Notes: generated by a model from the letters alone, not told the origin. A stretch of DNA of 17,891 nucleotides from SAR324 cluster bacterium (GCA_002401295.1 NVSR01000048.1:1-17891), one strand, 5' to 3'; counted from the first letter of the stretch, positions 1-8,065 are shown. Made by a program: numbers and translations.

Positions 1-1
1 A

Positions 2-190
2 TCGACAGATTTTCTAGGTGATTTGGAAGAAGAAGAAGAATCGACAGATTTTCTAGGTGATTTGGAAAAAGAAGAAGAATCGACAGATTTTCTAGGCGAT
101 TTGGAAAAAGAAGAAGAATCGACAGATTTTCCAGGCGATTTGGAGGAAGAAGACTCGACAGATTTTCTAGGCGATTTGGAGGAAGAGGAG
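2..190 (+). repeat. In-frame 36-39 bp tandem repeat, about 5 units
   Basis: Units at 2-40, 41-79, 80-118 (39 bp each), 119-154 and 155-190 (36 bp each). Each encodes STDF(L/P)GDLE followed by three or four acidic residues or Lys. The first three differ only at a few bases; the last two have lost one codon and carry GAG/GAC changes. A degenerate sixth start (Ser-Thr-Thr-Thr-Asp-Phe-Leu) follows at 191. The array probably continues left of the window because base 2 already begins a full unit. All length changes are multiples of three, so the frame is kept. Confidence 0.95.
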
Positions 191-1138
191 TCAACTACTA
201 CTGATTTTTTGGCGGAGAAACAACCGCCCATGGCAACTCCCAAAACACCCACAGAAGAGTATTTAGAAGCCGTTCGTTTGAGTGACGAGAGTAAAGAGAA
301 TCAAATAGATTTTGGTCTGGGTACTATTTCATCGGACCATAAATATAAATTTTTCCTAAAACCTGAACCCCAAGCACCAGAAAAACCGGAGGTATCCCCT
401 CTGGAGGCAAGGGCTGAAAAGAGTCAAGAGAGCTCTGCCCCCTGGCCGGAGATCCAGGATGAAATAGCTCCCCCTCCTTTAGAAGCGGGGGCCGTCCCCA
501 CTACAGCATCTGATGGCATTGATTTTGAGGAATATTCTACAGATGCGGAGCTAAAGGAGTTAAATGAAGACGAGGCACTGACCACAGTGGACTCTGAACC
601 CAGTAGCAAAGGAAAGCTAATCGCTTTAATTTCTCTGGTTGTCTTATTGCTCGTAGGCGGAGGCTGGTTACTTTTGAAAAGAGCACCTTTGGAAGAGTCT
701 AGTCTGGCGATGGAAGAAGTCAACGTGGGACAGGAGCAACTAACTATCTTAGAACCCTTGGACGGGCAGTATATCACCAACAGAAATTTTTCCAGCCGTA
801 TTTTTGTACTCAAAGGGAAGTTAAGCGCTCAATTTGCCCAAAATACATCCATTGAGTCCATTCAAGTGAAAGGTATTTTGTATGGTCCTAAAGACCAGGA
901 AATTGCGGCGGCACAAGTTTTGGCGGGGACTAATCTGAGTAATTCTCAACTGAAGACTTGGAATAAGAAAAAAATTCTTGCTTTTCAGCAGGCTCAAGGG
1001 ACTAGAGATTTATCTACCCTGGGCACCAAACAGTCCATCCCCTTTCAAATCGTCTTTTTCAAGGTTCCTGCAAAAATCATCAAGCTGGAAGCCAGAATTG
1101 CCGGTTACCAAAAGAATGGTGAGCAAATAGACTTGTAA
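2..1138 (+). CDS. DUF3426-like membrane protein with acidic tandem repeats (5' partial)
   Basis: The reading frame is open from base 2, so the start lies left of the window; an internal TTG at 23 is not a credible start because it sits inside a repeat unit. The protein begins with about five copies of a 12-13 residue acidic unit (STDFLGDLE plus Glu/Lys), followed by a long acidic, probably disordered segment. One transmembrane helix is encoded at about 617-676, followed by Lys-Arg. The C-terminal domain (about 734-1138) has a VKG-x-LYG strand, an AGTNLSNSQL motif and IPFQIVFFKVP near the end. This pattern fits the DUF3426 family found in delta- and related proteobacteria, whose members often start with an MJ0042 zinc finger, which would be off-window here. 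The repeats are probably on the cytoplasmic side and DUF3426 outside. Function is unknown. Family call is by motif memory, moderately sure. Confidence 0.7.
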   Translation, partial: STDFLGDLEEEEESTDFLGDLEKEEESTDFLGDLEKEEESTDFPGDLEEEDSTDFLGDLEEEESTTTDFLAEKQPPMATPKTPTEEYLEAVRLSDESKENQIDFGLGTISSDHKYKFFLKPEPQAPEKPEVSPLEARAEKSQESSAPWPEIQDEIAPPPLEAGAVPTTASDGIDFEEYSTDAELKELNEDEALTTVDSEPSSKGKLIALISLVVLLLVGGGWLLLKRAPLEESSLAMEEVNVGQEQLTILEPLDGQYITNRNFSSRIFVLKGKLSAQFAQNTSIESIQVKGILYGPKDQEIAAAQVLAGTNLSNSQLKTWNKKKILAFQQAQGTRDLSTLGTKQSIPFQIVFFKVPAKIIKLEARIAGYQKNGEQIDL

Positions 1139-1163
1139 GAGATACGAAAAATAAACAGAAATC

Positions 1164-1196
1164 CCCTTATTCCCATGTAGAAAGGGGGAATAAGGG
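1164..1196 (-). terminator. Hairpin between convergent genes, probable intrinsic terminator
   Basis: A perfect 11-bp stem (1164-1174 with 1186-1196, CCCTTATTCCC and its complement) encloses an 11-base loop. Read on the minus strand the stem is followed by a T-rich stretch (GATTTCTGTTTATTTTT), so it best serves the CfpA-like gene that stops at 1217. It can also stop plus-strand transcription from the gene ending at 1138, although the plus-strand side lacks a T tract. Confidence 0.75.
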
Positions 1197-1216
1197 AAGA
1201 AAGAATGAGGAGAGTC

Positions 1217-3073
1217 CTAGAGAGTCGCGCCTTCCAAAGATTCCAAACCCGTTTTCAAGGTGGAAGCAAAAGCGGGGTTCATACCAACACCTAGAGTGCG
1301 CTTAAGATTGTGGTCCTTGATGCTTTGATCGGTGAATCGCTTGGATACCATGTAGAGAAATTCATTCAAGACATTGGACATAGCGGTAATGGTCGTTCTC
1401 TTGCGCTTGACGGAGGTCATATCCACTTCCAGAGTGAGTCCCTGTTGCAAATGATGCGGGTTCACTCCCGAAGCCAGAGTTTGGAAATTACGCTCCAAGA
1501 AGTCTAATCGTTCTTCCAAAACAACTCGATCATCAGAATACAGGTTCTCGTAGATCTCATGAACTTTGTTCCGCATGGTTTTTAACTGCTTCTTCAACTG
1601 AGTGGTATAATCCAAATTTGTCTTGTAAGCACTATTGTCCTGCTTCAGTGTGACAAAGACCATGTCATTCCATAATTTATCAGCCTTTTCACTCGCTTCG
1701 GGATCTTCCTCTGCAGTCTGTTCGCCCAGAACTTCCAGGGAAACATCACGATAATTACGGATTTGCTTCTCCTGACGATCGTAATCATGCACTTTTTCAA
1801 TCACCTGTGCTGCTTTTTTGATTTCGTCCGCTAGTTCCTGTGCCTGCTGGTCATAAGCTTCCCGCATTGCTTTCAGTTGATCTTGATCAAAATAACTCAA
1901 GCGTATACCAAAAGTCTCATCGGGTAACTCCTCGCTGTTAGTATCCGCATATTCACGAATCACACAGACACGACCATTTTTCAGATTATCAAGATACTGA
2001 TACCCCATCTGCATTTCATTAAGGATACCACTCAAACCATTGACAATCTTATTAAATCCCTGGTGTTGAACCTGCTCTTTTTCCAGGAGGTATTTAACAT
2101 TTTGCTGCACATCCAAGAGATCCATTTCTTGCTCGGAACCATCCAATTGTTCCAGATCCAGACTATCCATGAATCTTTTTGCCACTAAGTCATAACGCTT
2201 GCTGCTTTGCTCCTTTTCATCATCTTCAAAGGACAGATGTTTTTCCAGAGCATTCAATTTTTCAGCAAGCAGCTCACTATCGTTGAGTGGTGCGCCTCCC
2301 CCTGTCATTTGATCTGCATTCAGCTTTTTAATTTCTTGATCAATTTGACGATGAATCTGCTGGGAGACAATTTCTTTTAAGAGTTCTTTAGCTGATTTTT
2401 GATAATGATGGATGGGCGTCATCAACTCCGAGTCCAGGATATTGATGGCTATTTTGATATCAAAAACAGTCCTTGGCTTTAAAGGATTGTTCTTAAAAGA
2501 ACACTTTACAATAGTATAAGCACTGTCCTGAGGAACAAAGGCTCCCACCTCTTGCTTTTGTGCTAAAAGAGACTTGGTCTGATGTTCCAGGCGCCCCATA
2601 CCTCGCTGGATATGTCCTTGCATATCCTGGTAGATCCCCGCGATAGACTGTTCAATGTGTTCCGTCTGAAAGGTCTCATCATCACCCAACTTGGACATCA
2701 ACTCGGTAACCCCTCTGGCACTATAGCGATTGAGTTGACTCGACTCTTCACGATCCAGCAGGTCTCGATATTTTTTGGAGAGTTCGTCCTCAATAGTTAC
2801 CAGATACCGGTTCAACATATTTTGAAGATTCTGGTTGTAATAATTGTGCAGTTTCGATTTGATACCACCCATTACATCCAGTTTATTCAAGACTTCAGGA
2901 GGCAACTTGGATTGAACGTGTTGAATAATTTTGTCCACCTCTTCATCAATGACAGCTGTGGACTCCTTGTATTCATCTCGGTCTCCTCGATATAGACTGT
3001 TACGACTACCCACAGCACCGGGCTCTTCGGGGTGAATATGATCAGGACCTTTTGTAGTTTTTTCTTTCGACAC
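1217..3073 (-). CDS. cfpA: Cytoplasmic filament protein CfpA-like
   Basis: A 618-residue soluble protein with no signal peptide or membrane helix. The N-terminal third closely resembles, from memory, the CfpA protein that forms the cytoplasmic filament ribbon of Treponema: PGAVGSRNSLYRGDRDEY (about 18-35), NYYNQNLQNMLNRYLVTIEDE (about 78-98), QGHIQRGM (152-159), VGAFVPQDSAYTIVKCSFK (176-194) and LDSELMTPIHHY (213-224). The rest is rich in Gln, Glu, Lys and Asp with long helical, probably coiled-coil stretches. Treponemal CfpA is somewhat longer, about 680 residues. The start is GTG at 3073, with GAGG seven bases upstream; no better in-frame start is seen. It stands alone with its own terminator, so it is probably monocistronic. 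Family identification is from recalled motifs without a search; the cellular role in this organism is inferred. Confidence 0.65.
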   Translation of the reverse strand: MSKEKTTKGPDHIHPEEPGAVGSRNSLYRGDRDEYKESTAVIDEEVDKIIQHVQSKLPPEVLNKLDVMGGIKSKLHNYYNQNLQNMLNRYLVTIEDELSKKYRDLLDREESSQLNRYSARGVTELMSKLGDDETFQTEHIEQSIAGIYQDMQGHIQRGMGRLEHQTKSLLAQKQEVGAFVPQDSAYTIVKCSFKNNPLKPRTVFDIKIAINILDSELMTPIHHYQKSAKELLKEIVSQQIHRQIDQEIKKLNADQMTGGGAPLNDSELLAEKLNALEKHLSFEDDEKEQSSKRYDLVAKRFMDSLDLEQLDGSEQEMDLLDVQQNVKYLLEKEQVQHQGFNKIVNGLSGILNEMQMGYQYLDNLKNGRVCVIREYADTNSEELPDETFGIRLSYFDQDQLKAMREAYDQQAQELADEIKKAAQVIEKVHDYDRQEKQIRNYRDVSLEVLGEQTAEEDPEASEKADKLWNDMVFVTLKQDNSAYKTNLDYTTQLKKQLKTMRNKVHEIYENLYSDDRVVLEERLDFLERNFQTLASGVNPHHLQQGLTLEVDMTSVKRKRTTITAMSNVLNEFLYMVSKRFTDQSIKDHNLKRTLGVGMNPAFASTLKTGLESLEGATL

Positions 3074-3426
3074 GCTGGTACCTCGACTGCTGAACCAAAA
3101 TCAAGTTGGTCTATTGTTGTTGTGAAAAACCATTGTCTGTTTCTCTTAGAAAACAGGCAAAAAGTCAATCAAAATCAATGTTTTATTACATATTTTACAG
3201 AAATAGACACTCCCTGCTCATGACTCTCGCTATATCGTTCTAATAGGGAGTTTTTTCTCTTCGCTCCAAGAGGGGGTCTTACTTTAGGGACTAATTTGAT
3301 CACTGGAGTTTGGTTGATCCTAATGAATTCTACCCAATTGGACAACCATTGGTTATTGCTGGAATTTTTACACCGCCTAAAGCCTCTTTTTCCAGGCCCC
3401 CTTCCCTGGTTGAGTGCTCTTGCAAC
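3074..3426. other. Intergenic region upstream of the CfpA-like gene
   Basis: 353 bases without a supported gene. It holds the CfpA-like ribosome binding site (GAGG on the minus strand at about 3081-3084) and a plus-strand hairpin with a T run (3209-3256). A TTGACT -35-like hexamer occurs on the minus strand around 3160-3170, but no convincing -10 follows at the right spacing. No clear terminator was found for the binding-protein gene that ends at 3427. Confidence 0.6.
3209..3256 (+). terminator. Hairpin plus T run on the plus strand, orphan terminator-like
   Basis: ACTCCCT at 3209-3215 pairs with AGGGAGT at 3245-3251 around a 29-base loop, and six T residues (3251-3256) follow. The form is that of an intrinsic terminator on the plus strand, but all annotated neighbours lie on the minus strand. 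It may end an unseen small RNA or be chance. Confidence 0.3.
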
Positions 3427-5268
3427 TTAGGGGGTTAACTTGAAGGGATCCACAACGTTGGGCAAACGGGGAAAGCTTTCATCTGATTTCTGGTAGCTTT
3501 TCAATTTTTGCGCCTCTTTTTGATCAAACCAAAGTAGATCAATATCCAATCCATATTTCGTCACAAAACCTTTGGGGCCTTTGATATGACGCCACCAGAG
3601 TAAACGGGTATGGTCATATTTCCAAAAAGGCAACACAATAGCACTTTCTTTCACAATTTGTTCAATCTGGAAAACGGCTTCAATCCGTTTTTTTTCATCG
3701 AGATTATATTCATAGATCTCAATCAGGCGATCAATCTCCGCTGTACCGAATTGAGACATATTATTCGTATTCTTTTTGATATTGTCGGTATGCAGAAATT
3801 GCCTTGGACTGGGGAAAGCACTTCCTCCAAACCGCAGAACAGTTGCTTGATGACTTTTCTCTCCCCATGCCTTGAATAGGGCTGCACCATCCAGAATTTT
3901 AACCCGCAAATCAATGCCTGCCTTGAGAGCTGATTCTCTCATGACGGCCAAGTATTTGGTCCAATCTTTGGTCCCGATCGAGACAGTGATCTGCAAGGGC
4001 TGCCCGTTTTTTGTACGAATACCTTCATTTGTTCGTGCCCCTGTCCAACCCGCTTCATCCAACAGGCGGTTAGACAGCCTCAGGTCATAGGGCCAAGCTT
4101 TTTGTATGGGATTTCTGTAAGGTGGGAAGACATCAAAGAAATTATGCAGACGAATGCTGAGATTATAGAGCAATTTCTTATTGATCATTTTAAAATTAAA
4201 AAGATGCATCAATGCCTGTCGTACTTTTTTCTCTTTCAAGAGAGGATCCTGCACATTCAGAAAAATACCATTGACCCCCGTTGGGGACTGAATGAAAATT
4301 TGCTGTTTATGAATATACCCTTTTTGGATGGAAGCAAATTCAGTCTGCTTCATCCATCGGGTGATATCCCCGACTCCATAGATATTCTGCCTTCCTTTCT
4401 TAAAAAGCTCGAATTCTATTTCAGTAGTACGCACAATATTCAGACGAACTTTGTCAAAGTTAAATCGCCCTTGATACCGCTTTTTCTGATCCCCCCACCA
4501 GTTTTTCACACGATGAAACTCCAGGTATTTTCCTCGCTTAACTTTTTTTAAGGCATAGGGCCCCGGGACCACGTTAGGCTTCCAGTTATATTTCTTCACC
4601 CAATTTTCATCTAATTTGATGGCATGCCGGGGTAAAGGAGTGACATCCATTTCGAAGAGGATGCGCCAACTGGGTTTCTTGGCGACAATGCGAATCGTAT
4701 GGGCATCGATTTTATCCAGGCTTTCATAATGATCGTCAAAATACTGATTATAATAGGGTGCTTGGATGTGTTTTGATTTATAGAATTCAAAAGCAAAGAG
4801 ATAATCATCCGCCGTAATCGGCTTGCCGTCAGACCAGCGAGCAGCGGGATCCAATTTGTAATACACAGTCTTGCTATCAGGCATCACAGCCCAATGGGTT
4901 GCCAGCTCCGGCATGAACTCACGGGTATTGGGATGCAAGGCCGTCAACCCCCAAAAAGCCCAACGACGTTTATAAGAAACAAAACCTCCCGCATTGGCAT
5001 TAGGCCCATATAAACGAAAGGTTAAAGGATAGGTAGAAATGGAGTCCAGCAGTGTGCCTCCGCGTTTTGCCTTCGGATCTACGAATTCCGGGTAATCCTT
5101 ATTGGTTACCCACTTGATATTTTCCGGTAATACTACACCCGCTTTGGCCAGCATCACCCCATCTCCAAGGGAGAAAAATATTGACAGAAATAAGATTGCA
5201 GCCAGGCTAGACTGCTTTAAAATCAATCTAAAAAGTCCAAATAAGCCTGATTTGACTAGTTTTCTCAT
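3427..5268 (-). CDS. YejA-like family 5 extracellular peptide-binding protein (copy 1)
   Basis: A 613-residue secreted solute-binding protein of the peptide/oligopeptide family (SBP_bac_5), the periplasmic component of an ABC importer. The signal peptide has a hydrophobic core at about residues 23-40 and a likely cleavage AKA|G at 43/44. The mature start holds PKAKRGGTLLDS, followed by WSDGKPITADDYLFAFEF (family 5 signature) and GPYALKKVKRGKYLEFHRVK with NWWG and the FNFDKVRLNIVRTTEIEFELFKKG stretch. The last two are typical of the YejA branch, which binds peptides and microcin C in E. coli. The ATG at 5268 has GGGAAG just upstream. It is about 60% identical by eye to the protein at 6061-7887. 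No permease or ATPase gene lies within the window, so its transporter is elsewhere. The ligand is not readable from sequence. Confidence 0.88.
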   Translation of the reverse strand: MRKLVKSGLFGLFRLILKQSSLAAILFLSIFFSLGDGVMLAKAGVVLPENIKWVTNKDYPEFVDPKAKRGGTLLDSISTYPLTFRLYGPNANAGGFVSYKRRWAFWGLTALHPNTREFMPELATHWAVMPDSKTVYYKLDPAARWSDGKPITADDYLFAFEFYKSKHIQAPYYNQYFDDHYESLDKIDAHTIRIVAKKPSWRILFEMDVTPLPRHAIKLDENWVKKYNWKPNVVPGPYALKKVKRGKYLEFHRVKNWWGDQKKRYQGRFNFDKVRLNIVRTTEIEFELFKKGRQNIYGVGDITRWMKQTEFASIQKGYIHKQQIFIQSPTGVNGIFLNVQDPLLKEKKVRQALMHLFNFKMINKKLLYNLSIRLHNFFDVFPPYRNPIQKAWPYDLRLSNRLLDEAGWTGARTNEGIRTKNGQPLQITVSIGTKDWTKYLAVMRESALKAGIDLRVKILDGAALFKAWGEKSHQATVLRFGGSAFPSPRQFLHTDNIKKNTNNMSQFGTAEIDRLIEIYEYNLDEKKRIEAVFQIEQIVKESAIVLPFWKYDHTRLLWWRHIKGPKGFVTKYGLDIDLLWFDQKEAQKLKSYQKSDESFPRLPNVVDPFKLTP

Positions 5269-5574
5269 AAACTTCCCTTTGCCATGAGTTACCCGACAAA
5301 ATAATGCAAGTCAGCACACCAGACACTCTGTAAAAAAATCAAGGAGTCAACTTGCAGTGGAAAAAAAACAGTACCCTCCCTTAGTCTACTCTATTTATTA
5401 ACTAGAAAGCAGCCATTCCATTAAGGGAGTTGAAGGAAAACTATCTTCATAGAAAAACTATACTTTTCTAGATCTCTAAGTAGGGATGCCTGATCGAGTG
5501 ATTACCGATACTGGAAACCTACTTTGTTCCGGAGGAGCCAGCTCGTAGCTGATGCCGCAGTACTCTCTGATCAA
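5269..5574. other. Intergenic region upstream of peptide-binding protein copy 1
   Basis: 306 bases with no supported gene. A minus-strand TTGACT hexamer lies near 5345-5352, but no matching -10 was found at 16-18 bases. At 5479-5523 AGTAGG pairs with CCTACT around a 33-base loop that contains a second small pairing (ATCG with CGAT). No recognised RNA family or terminator for the upstream 141-residue gene could be assigned. Confidence 0.5.
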
Positions 5575-6000
5575 TCAAACTGACTTAGCACTCGCAAAAC
5601 CCTGCTGAACACTTCCACGAATGGGACGAGTAAAAAAGGTTTTATTGATTAGCTTGAATGTAAATGCTTCATCTCGATTCCAGGGCCATAGGGACACACA
5701 GCGAGCCATGGCACAATAACCAAATATAATTTGTGCCCATGTTCCTATCGTGGGCATCCAGAAAAGCCATTGCATCGAATTTGGCAAGGAAACTATTAAA
5801 AGACTCAGATACCAAAATCGTACCTGTACAGGAAAGGCTTTAACACTGCGTTCTCGAAGTAGATAATGGATGAGTTGGAATATTGTCAGGACTATTGCAT
5901 ACTGAAACCCCTCTATATTACCCATAACTCCAAAGGTAAGTAGAGAAGCGGTCACCAGCCAATACCACCATCCTATATCTCTATACTCAATCATAAACAT
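5575..6000 (-). CDS. Conserved four-helix membrane protein of unknown function
   Basis: A 141-residue, tryptophan-rich integral membrane protein. It opens with a YRDIGWWYWLVTA motif, then has about four hydrophobic helices separated by LLRERSVKAFPVQVRFWYL and GYCAMARCVSLWPWNRDE, and ends in a basic cytoplasmic-type tail. It resembles an uncharacterised family seen in various proteobacteria whose members share the RERS-x-x-AFPVQVR and WPWNR motifs; I know of no assigned function. The first ATG (6000) is chosen over the one at 5994 because GAGGT lies six bases before it. It begins 60 bases after the upstream binding-protein gene and past its probable terminator, and lies between two paralogous binding-protein genes. 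A link with peptide uptake is possible only by position. Confidence 0.75.
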   Translation of the reverse strand: MFMIEYRDIGWWYWLVTASLLTFGVMGNIEGFQYAIVLTIFQLIHYLLRERSVKAFPVQVRFWYLSLLIVSLPNSMQWLFWMPTIGTWAQIIFGYCAMARCVSLWPWNRDEAFTFKLINKTFFTRPIRGSVQQGFASAKSV

Positions 6001-6030
6001 ATTAAGACCTCAAACTCGATTAATATAGAT

Positions 6031-6052
6031 AGAAGGGGCATAGCCCCATTCT
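6031..6052 (-). terminator. Hairpin after peptide-binding protein copy 2
   Basis: On the minus strand GGGGC and GCCCC form a five-bp stem with a three-base loop, extended by AGAA/TTCT with one bulged base. It is followed by a T-rich stretch (TTCTATCTATATT), 9 bases after the stop codon at 6061. The stem is short, so read-through into the 141-residue membrane gene is likely. Confidence 0.5.
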
Positions 6053-6060
6053 ACGATTTT

Positions 6061-7887
6061 TTAAGATTTTATACCGAAGGGATCGGCATCTAAAGGTAAG
6101 CGTGAGAAAGACTTGCCGGACTTTTTGTATTGCTTGATTTTCTCTTTTTCTTCCTTATCGTACCAGAGCAAATCATAATCAATGCCCGACTTGGTGATGA
6201 AGCCCTTGGGCCCCTTAATGTGGCGCCACCAGAGTAATTTAGCGTGATTGTGCTTCCAAAAGGGGATCAAAATGGCATTTTCCTTAACAATCTGTTCGAT
6301 GCGGAAAATGGCATCAATCCTCTTTTGCTCATCCATGTCGAATTCATAGACCTCAATCAGTTGATCAATCTCTTTACTGCCAAATTGGAACAAATTATTA
6401 CTATTTTTTTGGATGCCATCTGTATGTAAAAATTGCCGGGGTGACGGATAAGAACCACCTGCAAAGCCTAAAGCTGCTGCCTGATGACTCATCTGGCCCA
6501 CAGACTTGTAGAGGGCCGCGCCATCCAACATTTTGAGCTGAAACTCCAATCCAGCTTTTAATGCGGACTCACGGATTACAGTCAGGTATTTGAGCGTCGC
6601 CTTGGAACCAAGGGAAACGACGACTTTCAGTAGTTGTCCATTTTTTGTGCGAATTCCTTGTGCTGTTCGTTTGCCTGTCCATCCGGCTTCATCCAGCAAT
6701 TGATTGGCTTTTTTGAGGTCGTAAGGCCAAGTCTGCACCTTAATATCTTTATAAGGTGGGGAAACATCAAAAAAGTTATGTTTGCGAGTACTGAGGTTAT
6801 AAAGCAGCTTGTGATTGATGGTTTTAAAATCTATGAGATGTAGTAAGGCTCGACGGACCTTGATGTCACGAAGCAGCGAATCCTGGGCATTCAAAAAGAC
6901 CCCCCTGATTCCTGTAGGTGTATCAACCAGGATTTGCTGTTTGTTAATATACCCCTTCTTGATGGCCTTGAAATTAGTCTGTTTGACCCAACGAGTGGAA
7001 TCAGAGACACCGTAAAGATCGACTTTTCCTTTCTTGAACATTTCAAACTCCACTTCACGAGTTCGAATGACATTCACACGAAATTTTTTAAAATTGAACT
7101 TGTTCTGGTATCGCTTTTTCTTGTCACCCCACCAGTTTTTAACCCGGTGAAATTCTACAAATTTACCTTTCTTGAATTTCTTCAGGGCATAGGGCCCTAC
7201 CACCACATTGGGTTTCCAGTTGTATTTTTTAACCCAGTTTTTATCCAGTTTGATAGCGTGCCGGGGCATAGGGGAGAAATCAAGTTCACGCAGGATTCTC
7301 CAGCTTGGTTTTTTCGCCACCATGCGCAGGGTATAATCATCGATTTTATCCACACTCTCAAAATAATCCTCCATGTACTTTTTGGTATAGGGAGCCTTAA
7401 TATGTTTTGAGCGCAGAAATTGATAACTGAAAAGATAATCATCAGCAGTCACGGCCTTGCCATCAGACCAGCGCACATCGGGATCTAATTTGTAGTAGAC
7501 CGTTTTGTTATCGGGCAGGACTGCCCAGTGGGTGGCTAAATTAGGAATGAGTTCTCTGGTATTTGGGTGCTCAGTGGTCATGCTCCAGTCTATAGACCAA
7601 CGGCGATTATGGCTGACAAAGCTGCCTGAGTTAGCGTTGGGTCCATAGGGTCGAAACGTTAAGGGATAAGTCGGCACAGAATCATAAAATGTACCCCCTC
7701 GTTTCGCTTGGGGATCTGTATAGTCAGAGGTATTGTCATTAGTTACCCACTTGAGATCTGCGGGTAAACTCACTGTGGCATGGGCAGTAAAGAGCCATCC
7801 ACCGCAAAAAAGCAGAATCAGTAAGAGTACGTGGAAAAAACGTGGGCTACTGGATGGGGGAAGGCAAGTATTCTGTTCTTGCGGCAT
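6061..7887 (-). CDS. YejA-like family 5 extracellular peptide-binding protein (copy 2)
   Basis: A 608-residue paralogue of the protein at 3427-5268, with nearly the same domain plan: signal peptide with a hydrophobic core at about 18-34 and cleavage AHA|T at 37/38, PQAKRGGTFYDS, WSDGKAVTADDYLFSYQF, VVVGPYALKKFKKGKFVEFH, NWWG and a conserved C-terminus ending in a DPF tripeptide. It is a periplasmic receptor for an ABC importer of peptides or a related solute. The start ATG at 7887 has AAGGA six bases upstream. A good minus-strand promoter candidate lies at 7922-7949. The many differences between the two copies are spread over the whole length and concentrated at surface-like positions, which suggests an old duplication with divergence in ligand rather than a recent copy. 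Transporter subunits are not encoded nearby. Confidence 0.88.
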   Translation of the reverse strand: MPQEQNTCLPPSSSPRFFHVLLLILLFCGGWLFTAHATVSLPADLKWVTNDNTSDYTDPQAKRGGTFYDSVPTYPLTFRPYGPNANSGSFVSHNRRWSIDWSMTTEHPNTRELIPNLATHWAVLPDNKTVYYKLDPDVRWSDGKAVTADDYLFSYQFLRSKHIKAPYTKKYMEDYFESVDKIDDYTLRMVAKKPSWRILRELDFSPMPRHAIKLDKNWVKKYNWKPNVVVGPYALKKFKKGKFVEFHRVKNWWGDKKKRYQNKFNFKKFRVNVIRTREVEFEMFKKGKVDLYGVSDSTRWVKQTNFKAIKKGYINKQQILVDTPTGIRGVFLNAQDSLLRDIKVRRALLHLIDFKTINHKLLYNLSTRKHNFFDVSPPYKDIKVQTWPYDLKKANQLLDEAGWTGKRTAQGIRTKNGQLLKVVVSLGSKATLKYLTVIRESALKAGLEFQLKMLDGAALYKSVGQMSHQAAALGFAGGSYPSPRQFLHTDGIQKNSNNLFQFGSKEIDQLIEVYEFDMDEQKRIDAIFRIEQIVKENAILIPFWKHNHAKLLWWRHIKGPKGFITKSGIDYDLLWYDKEEKEKIKQYKKSGKSFSRLPLDADPFGIKS

Positions 7888-7921
7888 AGGCTTTCCTTCA
7901 TAACTGGTGAATGTGGTTGGT

Positions 7922-7949
7922 GTTATGATTCATTGAAATCATGAGTCAA
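7922..7949 (-). promoter_or_regulatory. Predicted sigma-70-type promoter with dyad in spacer
   Basis: On the minus strand TTGACT (7944-7949) and CATAAC (7922-7927) are separated by 16 bases, ahead of the binding-protein gene starting at 7887. A perfect six-plus-six dyad, ATGATT (7925-7930) and AATCAT (7937-7942), lies mainly in the spacer and could be an operator. The -10 matches the consensus at only four of six positions. Confidence 0.4.
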
Positions 7950-8065
7950 GTCCAACTTTGTACTATTCACCAATAAAATTCAATAGGGGCAAGCCAAGCA
8001 GCTCTATATTTTTTTCTACCACGACACACCGCAAGAAGGGAGTATCGGAGCAGAAGAGAAAGCAG

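Noticed and set aside
23..25. TTG as start codon of the first gene
   Set aside because: It lies inside a repeat unit and the frame stays open to the window edge; the true start is upstream.
2..190. CRISPR array
   Set aside because: Units are contiguous without spacers, all in one reading frame, and encode an acidic peptide.
2582..2995. 137-residue plus-strand open frame
   Set aside because: Lies antisense inside the well-supported CfpA-like gene and has no recognisable domain.
3392..3409. CCAGG/CCTGG hairpin as terminator of peptide-binding copy 1
   Set aside because: Only five pairs, and on the minus strand it is followed by A residues rather than T.
4102..4551. 149-residue plus-strand open frame, with a similar one at 6934-7410
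   Set aside because: Both are antisense to the same region of the two paralogous binding-protein genes, so their similarity follows from the real genes.
5479..5523. tRNA or known riboswitch in the gap before peptide-binding copy 1
   Set aside because: Only a six-bp outer and a four-bp inner pairing; no cloverleaf, anticodon arm or T-loop sequence.
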